Assembly: GCA_965199585.1 (NCBI GenBank)
Contig: CBDASI010000002.1
Location: 2,790,001 to 2,854,000, forward strand
Length of the DNA: 64,000 nt
DNA from: JAVVHH01 sp965199585
GTDB taxonomy: Bacteria > Pseudomonadota > Alphaproteobacteria > Acetobacterales > Acetobacteraceae
Reading direction: 5' to 3'
Under the pieces are notes generated by a model. The model was not told the DNA's origin. It saw only the letters and a program-made list of their open reading frames with translations, and did not search any database. A program made the position numbers and the translations under genes. Positions 41,115-50,340 of this stretch are shown in pieces (positions within the stretch are counted from its first letter, which is position 1; every line of letters begins with the position of its first letter).

Positions 41115-42071
41115 CTACTTGGCTGGGGCTTGTGTGGGCGCTGCACCCGGCATCGGCATCGCCGGCGGTGTGTAGGGGGTGCCGTCGGGGTTGAACTTTT
41201 CGACGGTCATGCCGGTCTTGGCCGAGGCGAGCACCTTGGCGACGCCCTCCTGGATGATCTGCTGGCGGATCTGGTCGCCGACCTCGTCGAGCGTCGGGGC
41301 GGGGGCGGTGCGAGTGCCCTCGAGCTTGATGACGTGCCAGCCGAAGCGGGTCTGCACCGGCTTCTGGGTGTATTGGCCGGGCTTCAGCGCGAAGGCGGCG
41401 TCGGAGAATTCGGGCAGCATGTCGGTCTTCTTGAACCAGCCGAGGTCGCCGTTGTTCTCCTTGGCCGACGGGTCCGTGCTGTTCTCCTTAGCCAGCTTGC
41501 CGAAATCGGCGCCCTTGCCCAGCTGGGCGATGATGTCTTTCGCCTTGGCTTCGGTCGGCACCAGAATGTGCTCGGCATGCACCTGCTCGTCGCCGGTCTT
41601 GCCGGCGTATTCCGCGTCGTAGCGCGCCTTGATCGCCGCTGGCGTCAGCAGAGGCTGGATGTCGCGGGTCAGGAGGGCGTTCTGCAGCGCCAGATCGGTG
41701 GCGCGGCTGATGGCCTGCTGCACCTTGGGATCGCTCTGCATGTTCTCCTTCTTGGCCTGCTGGACGATGACGTCGCGGTCGATCAGCTGGTCGAGCAGCA
41801 TCGGATACAGCATCGCCGGCGGCATCGCGCGCAGCTGGTCCGGCAGGGTCTGCATCGCGTCCTGCAGGTCGGAGTAGTGGATCTCGTCCGAACCGACCTT
41901 AGCAATCACGGTCCCTGGCGCCGGCGCGGCCGCCTCGGGTGCGGCAGCCTGGGGTGTGGCAGCCTGGGGCGTGGCGGCCTGGGGGGCGGCGGGGGGCGGC
42001 GCGGGTTGTGCCAAGGCCGGCAGGCCGAAGAGGGCGATCGTGGCAACGGTGGCAAGGCTGGCGCGGCGCAT
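41115..42071 (-). CDS. Parvulin-type peptidyl-prolyl isomerase (periplasmic PpiC/SurA-like)
   Basis: A 318-aa exported foldase. Signal peptide MRRASLATVATIALFGLPALAQ, then a low-complexity AATPQ-repeat linker. A SurA-N-like helical region follows (DLQDAMQTLPDQLRAMPP, LLDQLIDRDVIVQQAKKE), then the parvulin domain (VHAEHILVPTEAKAKDII, GDLGWFKKTDMLPEFSDAAFAL, VQTRFGWHVIKLEG). It helps fold envelope proteins. ATG 42071 is preceded by AAGGGAA. Placement beside secA and argJ is conserved in alphaproteobacteria. Confidence 0.92.
   Translation of the reverse strand: MRRASLATVATIALFGLPALAQPAPPPAAPQAATPQAATPQAAAPEAAAPAPGTVIAKVGSDEIHYSDLQDAMQTLPDQLRAMPPAMLYPMLLDQLIDRDVIVQQAKKENMQSDPKVQQAISRATDLALQNALLTRDIQPLLTPAAIKARYDAEYAGKTGDEQVHAEHILVPTEAKAKDIIAQLGKGADFGKLAKENSTDPSAKENNGDLGWFKKTDMLPEFSDAAFALKPGQYTQKPVQTRFGWHVIKLEGTRTAPAPTLDEVGDQIRQQIIQEGVAKVLASAKTGMTVEKFNPDGTPYTPPAMPMPGAAPTQAPAK
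41921..41985. repeat. 15-bp coding repeat in the parvulin linker
   Basis: Imperfect 15-bp units (GCGGCCTGGGGYGTG type) encode repeated AATPQ/AAAPE motifs on the minus strand, just after the signal peptide. The array is a flexible linker and may vary in unit number between strains. Confidence 0.55.
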
Positions 42072-42246
42072 GGGATATTCCCTTGGATTGAGACGGCCCG
42101 GGTTGCCAGGCACGGCGGCCGGACAATAGGTGCGCCCGAAAGCCGCCACAAGGAGGTGCAATCGTGCCGACGGGCCGCGCCGCGTTGACCCGGTGCCGCC
42201 CTGATCCTATCTCCACGCTGTTCGCGTCACCTGAAAGCCCACGCTT

Positions 42247-44946
42247 ATGCTCGCCAGCATCGCCCGCGCCGTGTTCGGCTCCGCCAACGATCGATCGCTC
42301 AAAGCGTTCCAGCGGCGCGTGCCGCAGATCAATGCGCTCGAGCCGGCCATGCAGGCGCTGTCCGACGAGGCGCTGACCGGCAAGACCGCCGAATTCCGCG
42401 CCCGGCTCGAGACGGGCGTCACGCTCGACGACATCCTGCCCGAAGCCTTCGCCACCGTGCGCGAGGCCGCCCGTCGCGTGCTCGGCCTGCGTCATTTCGA
42501 CGTGCAGCTGATCGGCGGCATGGTGCTGCACGCGGGCAAGATCGCCGAGATGAAGACCGGCGAAGGCAAGACGCTGGTCGCGACCCTGCCGGTCTATCTC
42601 AACGCGCTGCCGGCCAAGGGCGTGCACGTCGTCACCGTCAACGACTACCTGGCCACCCGCGACTCCGAGTGGATGGCCCAGGTCTACGGCTTCCTCGGCA
42701 TGAGCACCGGCGTGATCGTGCACGGCCTGACCGACGATCAGCGCCGGGCCGCCAATGCCTGCGACATCACCTACGGCACCAATAACGAGTTCGGCTTCGA
42801 CTATCTGCGCGACAACATGAAATACCGCCTCGACGACATGGTGCAGCGCGACTTCGCCTACGCCATCGTCGACGAGGTCGACTCCATCCTGATCGACGAG
42901 GCGCGCACCCCGCTGATCATCTCCGGTCCCGCCGAGGACAGCAGCGAACTCTATCGCAGCGTCGACGCCGTGATGATCCAACTGGTCAAGGACGCCTCCA
43001 CCTACGACAAGGACGAGAAGCAGCGCTCCGTCCACCTGACCGAGCCGGGCTCCGAGACCGTCGAGCAGATGCTGAAGGATGCCGGCATCCTGTCCGAGGG
43101 CAACCTCTACGATTCCTTTAACGTCTCCGTCATCCATCACGTCCAGCAGAGCCTGCGGGCGCACACGCTGTTTGCCCGCGACGTCGATTACATCGTGCGC
43201 GACAACAAGGTCGTCCTGATCGACGAGTTCACCGGCCGCATGATGGAAGGCCGCCGCTACTCCGAAGGCCTGCACCAGGCGCTCGAGGCCAAGGAGGGCG
43301 TCGAGGTCCAGCCCGAGAACCAGACGCTCGCCTCCATCACCTTCCAGAACTACTTCCGCCTCTATCCCAAGCTCTCCGGCATGACTGGCACCGCGCTGAC
43401 CGAGGCCGACGAGTTCGCCGAGATCTACAAGCTCGACGTGATCGACATCCCGACCAACGTACCGGTCAAGCGGCTCGACCAGGATGACGAGGTCTACCGC
43501 TCGGCGACCGAGAAATACGAGGCGGTTGCCACCCTGATCGAGGAGGCTCGCGCCCGGCATCAGCCGGTGCTGGTCGGCACCACCAGCATCGAGAAGAGCG
43601 AGATCATCAGCGCGCTGCTGACGCAGAAGAACATCCCGCACGCCGTGCTGAACGCCCGCTTCCACGAGCAGGAAGCCGCCATCGTCTCGCAGGCCGGCGC
43701 CCCCGGCGCCATCACCATCGCCACCAACATGGCCGGCCGCGGCACCGACATCAAACTTGGCGGCAACGCCGACATGCGCATCAAGATCGAGGCCGCCATC
43801 GACGACGAGGCGCACCGCCAGGCCATCGCCGACGAGGTCGCCGCCAACCACCCGGTCGTCAAGGCGGCCGGCGGCCTGCTCGTCATCGGCACCGAGCGCC
43901 ACGAGAGCCGCCGCATCGACAACCAGCTCCGCGGCCGCTCCGGCCGCCAGGGCGACCCCGGCGGCTCCCGCTTCTTCCTCAGCCTCGAGGACGACCTGAT
44001 GCGCATCTTCGGGTCCGACCGCATGGGCGGCATGCTGCAGCGCCTCGGCCTCAAGCCCGGCGAGGCCATCGTCCATCCCTGGATCAACAAGGCCCTCGAG
44101 AAGGCGCAGAAGAAGGTCGAAGCCCGCAACTTCGACATGCGAAAGAACGTGCTGAAATACGACGACGTCATGAGCAGCCAGCGCCGCGAGGTCTACGCCC
44201 AGCGCCGTGAGTTCATGAACGCCGACGACGTCGCCGAGACCGTCGCCGACATGCGCGCCGAGATCGTCTCCAACTTGGTCACCCGCCGCATCCCCGAGAA
44301 GGCTTATGCCGAGCAGTGGGAAACCGCCGAGCTGGCCGAGGACCTCAAGCGCCTGCTGAACCTCGACCTTCCCGTGGTCGACTGGGGCCGCGAGGAAGGC
44401 ATCGACGAGACCGGCATCCGCGAGCGCATCGAGGCCGCTGCCGACCAGCACATGGCCTCCAAGGCGGCCAATTTCGGCCCCGAACTGATGCGCTTCGTCG
44501 AGAAGAACCTTCTGCTCCAGGTACTCGATGCCGTCTGGAAGGAGCACCTGCTCGCCCTCGATCATCTGCGCCAAGGCATCGGCCTGCGCGCCTACGGCCA
44601 GCGCGACCCGCTCAACGAATACAAGAGCGAGGCCTTCAACCTGTTCAACGGCATGCTCGACGAGTTGCGCGAGCGTGTCACCGCCATGCTCGCCCGCGTT
44701 GAGATCGGCCCGGAAGCGCCGCCGGCGGCGATGTTCCAGCCCGCCGAACCCTCTCCCGTCACGCTGCAATACTCCGACCCGGCCGCCTCCGCCCAATACG
44801 CCGGCGGCGATGTCATCGAAGCCGAACGGCCCGCCGAAATCGGCATCGACCCGGCGGACCCGACCACCTGGAAAAACGTTCCCCGCAACGCGCTATGCCC
44901 GTGCGGCTCCGGCAAGAAATTCAAGCACTGTCACGGCAAGGTCTGA
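42247..44946 (+). CDS. secA: Protein translocase ATPase SecA
   Basis: The 899-aa motor of the Sec pathway. Walker A is in AEMKTGEGKTLVATLP; the Walker B region is YAIVDEVDSILIDEARTPLIISGP. Next come the preprotein-binding domain, NBD2 (ITIATNMAGRGTDIKLGG and RIDNQLRGRSGRQGDPG), and the helical scaffold. The C-terminal zinc knob CPCGSGKKFKHCHGK for SecB and lipid contact is intact. E. coli SecA has 901 residues. It is divergent from the parvulin gene, with about 175 bp between holding both promoters; no gene is seen there. Confidence 0.98.
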   Translation: MLASIARAVFGSANDRSLKAFQRRVPQINALEPAMQALSDEALTGKTAEFRARLETGVTLDDILPEAFATVREAARRVLGLRHFDVQLIGGMVLHAGKIAEMKTGEGKTLVATLPVYLNALPAKGVHVVTVNDYLATRDSEWMAQVYGFLGMSTGVIVHGLTDDQRRAANACDITYGTNNEFGFDYLRDNMKYRLDDMVQRDFAYAIVDEVDSILIDEARTPLIISGPAEDSSELYRSVDAVMIQLVKDASTYDKDEKQRSVHLTEPGSETVEQMLKDAGILSEGNLYDSFNVSVIHHVQQSLRAHTLFARDVDYIVRDNKVVLIDEFTGRMMEGRRYSEGLHQALEAKEGVEVQPENQTLASITFQNYFRLYPKLSGMTGTALTEADEFAEIYKLDVIDIPTNVPVKRLDQDDEVYRSATEKYEAVATLIEEARARHQPVLVGTTSIEKSEIISALLTQKNIPHAVLNARFHEQEAAIVSQAGAPGAITIATNMAGRGTDIKLGGNADMRIKIEAAIDDEAHRQAIADEVAANHPVVKAAGGLLVIGTERHESRRIDNQLRGRSGRQGDPGGSRFFLSLEDDLMRIFGSDRMGGMLQRLGLKPGEAIVHPWINKALEKAQKKVEARNFDMRKNVLKYDDVMSSQRREVYAQRREFMNADDVAETVADMRAEIVSNLVTRRIPEKAYAEQWETAELAEDLKRLLNLDLPVVDWGREEGIDETGIRERIEAAADQHMASKAANFGPELMRFVEKNLLLQVLDAVWKEHLLALDHLRQGIGLRAYGQRDPLNEYKSEAFNLFNGMLDELRERVTAMLARVEIGPEAPPAAMFQPAEPSPVTLQYSDPAASAQYAGGDVIEAERPAEIGIDPADPTTWKNVPRNALCPCGSGKKFKHCHGKV

Positions 44947-44969
44947 CCGCGACGCCCCAGCGCTGGAGA

Positions 44970-45620
44970 ATGGCCGGTCTCGCCTTGCTGACCGGCCTGG
45001 TTGCTCCCCCAGCGCTCGCCGCCCGGCCGGCGCCGCGGCCGGTCACCTGCGAGACGGCCATCGAGGCCGCAGAACTCGGCGCCAACACTGCGCCGGGCTT
45101 GCTGCACGCGATCGGCCTGGTCGAAAGCGGCCGGCGCGATCCCCGCACCGGCGAGCGCCGGCCCTGGCCCTGGACCGTCAGCGCCGAAGGCATCGGCACC
45201 TATTACGCCAACAAGGCCGACGCCATCACCGCGGTGCAGGCGCTGCAGGCGCGCGGGATCAGCTCGATCGATGTCGGCTGCATGCAGGTGAACCTGTTCT
45301 ATCACCCGACCGCTTTCCGTTCGCTCGACGAGGCGTTCGACCCGGCGCCCAACGCTCGCTACGCCGCGCGCTTCCTCACCGCGCTCTACGCGCGCACCCG
45401 CGACTGGCCGGCCGCGGCGGCGGCCTACCATTCCTTCACGCCCGGGCCGGCGGCGCAGTATGCTAAGCTCATCGCCGCCGTCTGGGCTGGTGCGCCCGTC
45501 TCGGTGGTGCAAGCGCCCGACGGCCGTGAGATCGTTGAATTGCCCGGCGGCGGCGAGTTGCGGATGTTCCGCACCGCATCGGAAACCGGCCGCTCGCGCG
45601 TCTTCGGCGTGATGAATTGA
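44970..45620 (+). CDS. Lytic transglycosylase (SLT domain)
   Basis: A 216-aa periplasmic muramidase-like enzyme. Signal peptide MAGLALLTGLVAPPALAA; the SLT domain has the catalytic Glu in LLHAIGLVESGRRDP, the GCMQVN motif, and NARYAARFLTALY. It cleaves peptidoglycan to 1,6-anhydro products, allowing wall remodelling or assembly of envelope machines. A longer frame starts at 44895 inside secA; I chose ATG 44970, which has a signal peptide and GGAG just before it. Confidence 0.86.
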   Translation: MAGLALLTGLVAPPALAARPAPRPVTCETAIEAAELGANTAPGLLHAIGLVESGRRDPRTGERRPWPWTVSAEGIGTYYANKADAITAVQALQARGISSIDVGCMQVNLFYHPTAFRSLDEAFDPAPNARYAARFLTALYARTRDWPAAAAAYHSFTPGPAAQYAKLIAAVWAGAPVSVVQAPDGREIVELPGGGELRMFRTASETGRSRVFGVMN

Positions 45621-45633
45621 AGAAGGTACTTCC

Positions 45634-46002
45634 ATGCTCGGTTACGTGACCATCGGCACCAACGATCTGCCCCGTGCCACGGCGTTCTACGACGCGATCG
45701 CCGCGGAAATGGGGGGGCGGCGCATCATGGAAAGCGACCAGTTCATCGCCTGGGGACCCACCGATGGAAGCCCCGGCTTCGGCGTCACGCTCCCGTTCGA
45801 CGGGCAGCCCGCAACGCCCGGCAACGGCGTGATGATCGCCTTAATCGCCGACGACCGTCCCGCGGTGGACCGGATCTATGACCTGGCGCTTTCGCTCGGC
45901 GCGACGGATGAGGGGCCGCCGGGGGAACGGTTCACCGGGTTGTACATCGGCTTCTTCCGCGATCTCGACGGCAACAAGGTCGGTGCGTACATGATGGGGT
46001 GA
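45634..46002 (+). CDS. VOC-family (glyoxalase-like) protein
   Basis: A 122-aa single-module vicinal oxygen chelate protein. It starts MLGYVTIGTNDLPRATAFYDAI, the usual first beta-alpha unit, and ends GLYIGFFRDLDGNKVGAYMMG, the last strand with the metal-ligand region. Members include glyoxalases, dioxygenases and resistance proteins; no specific role can be given. GAAGG lies about nine bases before the ATG. Confidence 0.83.
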   Translation: MLGYVTIGTNDLPRATAFYDAIAAEMGGRRIMESDQFIAWGPTDGSPGFGVTLPFDGQPATPGNGVMIALIADDRPAVDRIYDLALSLGATDEGPPGERFTGLYIGFFRDLDGNKVGAYMMG

Positions 46003-46037
46003 TTTTACCCCGCCGCGAATTGGGTTAGAGCCCGCGC

Positions 46038-47417
46038 GTGCTGTTCAACTCGCAAATCTTCATCTTCGCCTTCCTGCCGGTCTCGCTGCTCGGATACTAC
46101 GCCCTGGCCGCGAACCGGCAGCTCCGCCAGGCCTGGATCGTGCTGATCTCGCTGGCGTTCTACGCCTATTGGGACTGGCGCTTCGTCCCGCTGCTGGCCA
46201 CGCTGACGATGGCCAACTGGCTGATCGCGCAATGGTTCGGCCGCACCCGGCAGCGCTGGATCCCGCTGACGGGCGTCGTGCTCAACCTCTGCGTCCTGGC
46301 CCTCTTCAAGTATGCCGATTTCCTGCGCGGGACCGTCTTCGGCGTCGCGGGCGTCGACTGGCAGCCCTGGCAGCTCATCCTGCCGCTCGGCATCAGCTTC
46401 TTCGTGTTCCAGAAGATCAGCTACCTGATGGACCTCCGCCGCGGTGACCGGCACATCTATGGCTTCCTCGAGTTCTGGAGCTTCGTCACCTTCTTCCCGC
46501 AGCTGATCGCCGGGCCGCTGGTGCGGCACAACGAGATCATTCCGCAACTCGAGCGCGACCCGCGCGGCCCCGCCATGTGGGAGAACCTGGGCCGCGGCCT
46601 CGTGCTCTTCATCATCGGGCTGGCCAAGAAGATCGCCATCGCCGACACGCTCGGCCATCTCGCCGACCCGGCCTACGCCATCATCGCCCAGAACGGCCTG
46701 ACCGGCGCCGACGCCTGGATCGGCAGCCTCGCTTTCACCTTCCAGCTCTATTTCGACTTCTCCGGCTACTCCGACATGGCGCTCGGCCTGGCGCTGATGT
46801 TCGGCCTCAAGCTGCCGATCAACTTTAACGCGCCGTACCAGGCCACCTCGGTGCGCGACCTCTGGCGGCGCTGGCACATCACCCTGTCCCGCTTCCTGCG
46901 CGACTATCTCTACATCCCGCTCGGCGGCAGCCGCCTCGGCGAGACTCGGCAGGTGGTCAACGTAACGCTGACCATGCTGCTCGGCGGCCTCTGGCACGGT
47001 GCAAACTGGAACTGCGTGGTTTGGGGCGGCCTGCAGGGCCTCGGCCTGGCGGTCAACCACGTCTGGGACAAGACCAGCATCCGCGTGCCGCGCCTGCTCG
47101 GCTGGTTCATGACCTTCGGCTTCTTCCACCTGACGCTGATCGTGTTCCACTCGCCGGGTTTCGAGACGGCGGGGCGGTTCCTCTGGTCGCTCACCGGCGC
47201 CCATGGCTGGGGGCGCGTGGCTCTCGACCGTGAACACACGCTGGCCTTCTTCGGCGCGGCGGCGCTGGCCTTCTTCGGGCGGCCCAGCCAGGAGATCGCG
47301 CTGAGTTGGCTCAAGCCGCGGCCGTGGCTGGCCTGGCCGGTCGGGCTAGCGACAATCTGGATCGTGCTCCTCGCCGGCGGCCGGGTGCCGAGCGTCTTCT
47401 TCTACTTCCAGTTCTGA
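46038..47417 (+). CDS. MBOAT-family O-acyltransferase (AlgI-like)
   Basis: A 459-aa polytopic membrane enzyme. It starts MLFNSQIFIFAFLPVSLLGYY, the AlgI-type opening. The core has FWSFVTFFPQLIAGPLVRHNEI, LYFDFSGYSDMALGLALMFGLKLPINFNAPY, and the active-site His in GLWHGANWNCVVWGG. AlgI homologues carry acyl groups across the membrane to O-acetylate exported polysaccharides. The next gene encodes an SGNH-like protein, the usual partner type. GTG start 46038. Confidence 0.9.
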   Translation: MLFNSQIFIFAFLPVSLLGYYALAANRQLRQAWIVLISLAFYAYWDWRFVPLLATLTMANWLIAQWFGRTRQRWIPLTGVVLNLCVLALFKYADFLRGTVFGVAGVDWQPWQLILPLGISFFVFQKISYLMDLRRGDRHIYGFLEFWSFVTFFPQLIAGPLVRHNEIIPQLERDPRGPAMWENLGRGLVLFIIGLAKKIAIADTLGHLADPAYAIIAQNGLTGADAWIGSLAFTFQLYFDFSGYSDMALGLALMFGLKLPINFNAPYQATSVRDLWRRWHITLSRFLRDYLYIPLGGSRLGETRQVVNVTLTMLLGGLWHGANWNCVVWGGLQGLGLAVNHVWDKTSIRVPRLLGWFMTFGFFHLTLIVFHSPGFETAGRFLWSLTGAHGWGRVALDREHTLAFFGAAALAFFGRPSQEIALSWLKPRPWLAWPVGLATIWIVLLAGGRVPSVFFYFQF

Positions 47418-47419
47418 CC

Positions 47420-48475
47420 ATGGCCTGGCGCAAATTCTTCCTTCAGCTGCTCGGCGTCTTCCTCGGCGGCAGCGTCCTGCTGTTCCTCGTGCTGGTAGTG
47501 GCGGACCCCTGGGGCACGCTGCCGTTTCCCAGCCCGATCCCGCGCACCCCGGCCGACCACAGCCAGCGCTGGGCCTACCCCGAACTCGCACGCTCGCCCA
47601 AGTTCGACGCCGCCATCATCGGCAACTCGACCTCCCGTTTGTTCGATCCGGCCGATTTCGACCCGGTCATCGGCGCGACCTTCGTCAACCTCGCCATGGT
47701 GCACTCCTTCGCCTACGAGCAGATGCAGCTGCTCGATGTCTACCTCCGCGCTCACCCCAAGCCGCGCGCGCTGATGGTCGGGCTGGACCGGACCTGGTGC
47801 GAACGCGGCGACGACCTCGAGCATTTCGGCTATGGACCGCTGCCGGAATGGCTGTACCGCGACGACCACTCGTTCTGGACCCTCGAGACGCTGGCCAACC
47901 TATTCAACATGCATGCTATCGAGACCGCCTGGCGCTCGGCGGCCTCCCTCCTCGCCGGCCCGGCGCGCCCGTTCGGCGCCAATGGCTACCAACTCCTCGA
48001 CGTCGACTTCCATAAATTCGACCCGGTGTTGGCCAAAGCCCTCATTGCGCAGAACCTCGCCGAAGACTGGCTGCCGCCCGCCGATCCGGACCCGGCAACC
48101 TGGCACTACGTCTCGCTGGACTGGCTCCGCGCCCGCGTCGACACGCTGCCGCCGTCGACCCGGTTGCTCCTGGTGTTCGTTGCGCGGCACCATCTCTACC
48201 CGGCGCCGGACACGGTAGGCGCGGCGATGATGCAAGGCTGCAAGAACCGGGTCGTCGCCTTCGCCAAGGGCCGCGCCAACACCGCGGTGTACGATCTATC
48301 GATTCCGAACCCGATGACGTCGGACGAGTCGCGCTGGTGGGACGCCGTGCACATGCGGCCCGAGCCCGCGGCGCAATTGTCGCGCGACCTCGCCGCGGCC
48401 ATGGCCGGCCGCGAGGTCGACTCCGTCCGCACCTTGATCGCGACGCCACCGTCCGCGAGCGTCTCTTCACGTTGA
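47420..48475 (+). CDS. SGNH-like membrane-anchored protein, probable acyltransferase partner
   Basis: A 351-aa protein starting two bases after the MBOAT stop. One N-terminal helix (FLQLLGVFLGGSVLLFLVLVVADPWG) anchors a periplasmic domain. It has AAIIGNSTSRLFDP (a G-N-S block I with candidate nucleophile Ser), NLAMVHSFAYEQM, and near the end SRWWDAVHMRPEPA, whose D-x-x-H fits the SGNH catalytic dyad. AlgJ/AlgX- and DltD-type partners of MBOAT enzymes share this plan. It is inferred to place the acyl group on a polysaccharide. Not a close match to a named family. Confidence 0.65.
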   Translation: MAWRKFFLQLLGVFLGGSVLLFLVLVVADPWGTLPFPSPIPRTPADHSQRWAYPELARSPKFDAAIIGNSTSRLFDPADFDPVIGATFVNLAMVHSFAYEQMQLLDVYLRAHPKPRALMVGLDRTWCERGDDLEHFGYGPLPEWLYRDDHSFWTLETLANLFNMHAIETAWRSAASLLAGPARPFGANGYQLLDVDFHKFDPVLAKALIAQNLAEDWLPPADPDPATWHYVSLDWLRARVDTLPPSTRLLLVFVARHHLYPAPDTVGAAMMQGCKNRVVAFAKGRANTAVYDLSIPNPMTSDESRWWDAVHMRPEPAAQLSRDLAAAMAGREVDSVRTLIATPPSASVSSR

Positions 48476-48492
48476 ATTAGGAAAATCCCGCT

Positions 48493-49461
48493 ATGCTCGA
48501 GATCGCAATGGGCGTGTTGGGCGCCGGAATCATGGGCGAGCGCTTGTTGCGGGCTGCGCCAGGGCAGGGCGCGGTGCGGATCGCCAGAGTGTGGGACCCG
48601 TCGGGCGAGGCGCTGTCGCGCCTGTCGTCGGCGTTGCCGGCGGTCAAGGTGATGGGGTCCGCGGCCGAAGTGATCGCCGCCTCGGACTGTGTCTACGTCG
48701 CGTCCCCGCCGGCGACGCATCTGGCCCACGCCCGCGCCATCGTGGCTTCCGGCAAGGCGCTGTTCTGCGAAAAGCCGCTCGCGGTCGACGTCGCGGAAGC
48801 CCAGGCCTTCGTCGACGGCGCCGGATCGGCACGGGCGGCGGTCAACTTCCCGTTCGCCTCGTCGCCCGCAGTCGCGACAGTGACGGAATGGCTGATCGGA
48901 CGCTCGCCCGTCGCCGTCGAAATCAAAGTGGATTTCGCAACCTGGCCGCGCGGCTGGCAACATGCGGCGGCCGGCTGGTTGGACGGCCCGGCCCAAGGCG
49001 GCTTCACGCGCGAGGTGCTGTCGCATTTCCTGTTCCTGGCGCGGCGGCTGTTCGGCCCCTTGGTATTGGAGACGGCGACCGCCGAGTTTCCCGAGCCGGG
49101 GCGGAGCGAACGCCGGGTCACGGCCAGGTTGCGGGCTGGCACGGTCGCCGTGAGCGTGACCGGCGGTGTCGGGACCACGGAAATGGACGACAGCAACAGC
49201 TTCACCGTCGACGGCATGGTGCGGCTGCGTAACTGGTCCATAGCGGAACGGCTGGTGGCCGGCACCTGGCAGCCAGACCCGGCGGCCATCCCGCAAGAAC
49301 GGGCGCGACCGTTGGTGCTGCAGCGTCAACTGGAAGGGGTCGCGGCCATGTCTCGAGGGAAGCCACATCATCTGGCGACCCTGGCCGAGGCACTGGACGT
49401 TCAATGTGCGATCGAGGCTATTCTAAAGCCGACCGCTCCCAGCGTGGCGCAACCCTCGTAG
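48493..49461 (+). CDS. Gfo/Idh/MocA-family oxidoreductase
   Basis: A 322-aa NAD(P)-dependent dehydrogenase. The Rossmann start is MGVLGAGIMGERLL (GxGxxG); the EKP motif is LFCEKPLAVD. The C-terminal domain shows FTREVLSHFLFLARRLFGP, with the position of the catalytic His. It lies 17 bp behind the MBOAT/SGNH pair and may be on the same transcript. Members modify sugars, inositols or nucleotide sugars; here a link to glycan decoration is a guess from position. A hairpin follows the stop. Confidence 0.8.
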   Translation: MLEIAMGVLGAGIMGERLLRAAPGQGAVRIARVWDPSGEALSRLSSALPAVKVMGSAAEVIAASDCVYVASPPATHLAHARAIVASGKALFCEKPLAVDVAEAQAFVDGAGSARAAVNFPFASSPAVATVTEWLIGRSPVAVEIKVDFATWPRGWQHAAAGWLDGPAQGGFTREVLSHFLFLARRLFGPLVLETATAEFPEPGRSERRVTARLRAGTVAVSVTGGVGTTEMDDSNSFTVDGMVRLRNWSIAERLVAGTWQPDPAAIPQERARPLVLQRQLEGVAAMSRGKPHHLATLAEALDVQCAIEAILKPTAPSVAQPS

Positions 49462-49462
49462 G

Positions 49463-49481
49463 GAGGGTGAAACCCACCCTC
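49463..49481. repeat. REP-like hairpin between convergent genes
   Basis: Perfect 7-bp stem GAGGGTG / CACCCTC with loop AAACC, flanked on the left by CGTAGG. The arms resemble those at 21069-21127 and 21497. It lies between the stops of the oxidoreductase and the ABC permease, so it may also help end transcription. Confidence 0.5.
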
Positions 49482-49500
49482 GCTCGCCCGAACTCAATCA

Positions 49501-50340
49501 TCAGGTGCGTGCCCGCCCGACGATCTGGGTCGGGTTCACGAACCGCAGCGCGATCAGCAGCCAGAACAGCGTGGTCACCATGTAGATCACCGCCATCGCA
49601 TCGATGGACTGCACCGCCCGCACGCCTGCGGCGAACACCGCATAATACAGCGAGACGACCAGCGTCTGACTAGTCGCCCCAGCCGTGAGAAACGTCAGCT
49701 CGAACATCGCGATCGTCCGCACCAACACCAGCAGCAGCGCCGCCAACACGCCCGGCAGCAGCAGCGGGATCAGCACGTGCCTGAACAGCCGCGGCGTATT
49801 GGCGCCGAACACCCGCGCCGCCGCCTCGATCTTCGGGTCGATCTGCTCGATGAACGGGATCATGATCAGGATCACGAACGGCACCGTCGGCACCAAGTTC
49901 GCGATCACAACGCCGGCCATCGAGCCCGCCAGATTGGCCTGATACAGCACCGTCGCCAGCGGGATTCCGTAAGTGATCGGCGGGACCAGCAGCGGGATCA
50001 GGAACATTAGCATCAGCAATCTCTTGCCCGGGAACTCGCGCCGCGCCAGCGCATAGGCCGCCGGCACGCCGAGCAGCCCGGACAGCACCACGACCAGCAA
50101 CACCACCTGGAACGTCACCAGCAGCACGTCGCCGAGCTGGAACTCGTCCCAGGCCGAGCCATACCAGTTCAGCGTCCAACCGCTCGGCAGCCACGAGCGT
50201 AGCCAACGCGTAGCGAACGAACTGGTGATCACGGCCGCGATCATGGCGATGACGTTGAGCACGAAGAACCCGACGAAGGTCCAAACCGCGCCGGCCCAGA
50301 GCCGCTCTCCGAGCGTGCGGTCGATCGTCGTAGGCTGCAT
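49501..50340 (-). CDS. ABC transporter permease (PotC/ThiP-like)
   Basis: A 279-aa inner-membrane permease with six predicted helices and the EAA loop near residue 185 (EAAARVFGANTPRLFRHVLIPLLLPG), which docks onto the ATPase. It is the last gene of a four-gene importer, overlapping its partner permease by one base (TGATG). The type matches spermidine/putrescine, iron or thiamine importers; substrate unknown. Confidence 0.88.
   Translation of the reverse strand: MQPTTIDRTLGERLWAGAVWTFVGFFVLNVIAMIAAVITSSFATRWLRSWLPSGWTLNWYGSAWDEFQLGDVLLVTFQVVLLVVVLSGLLGVPAAYALARREFPGKRLLMLMFLIPLLVPPITYGIPLATVLYQANLAGSMAGVVIANLVPTVPFVILIMIPFIEQIDPKIEAAARVFGANTPRLFRHVLIPLLLPGVLAALLLVLVRTIAMFELTFLTAGATSQTLVVSLYYAVFAAGVRAVQSIDAMAVIYMVTTLFWLLIALRFVNPTQIVGRART

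Noticed and set aside
41899..44796. A 965-codon open frame antisense to secA
   Set aside because: Composition is Gly/Val/Asp/Glu-rich with no domain; secA is clearly the real gene on the other strand.
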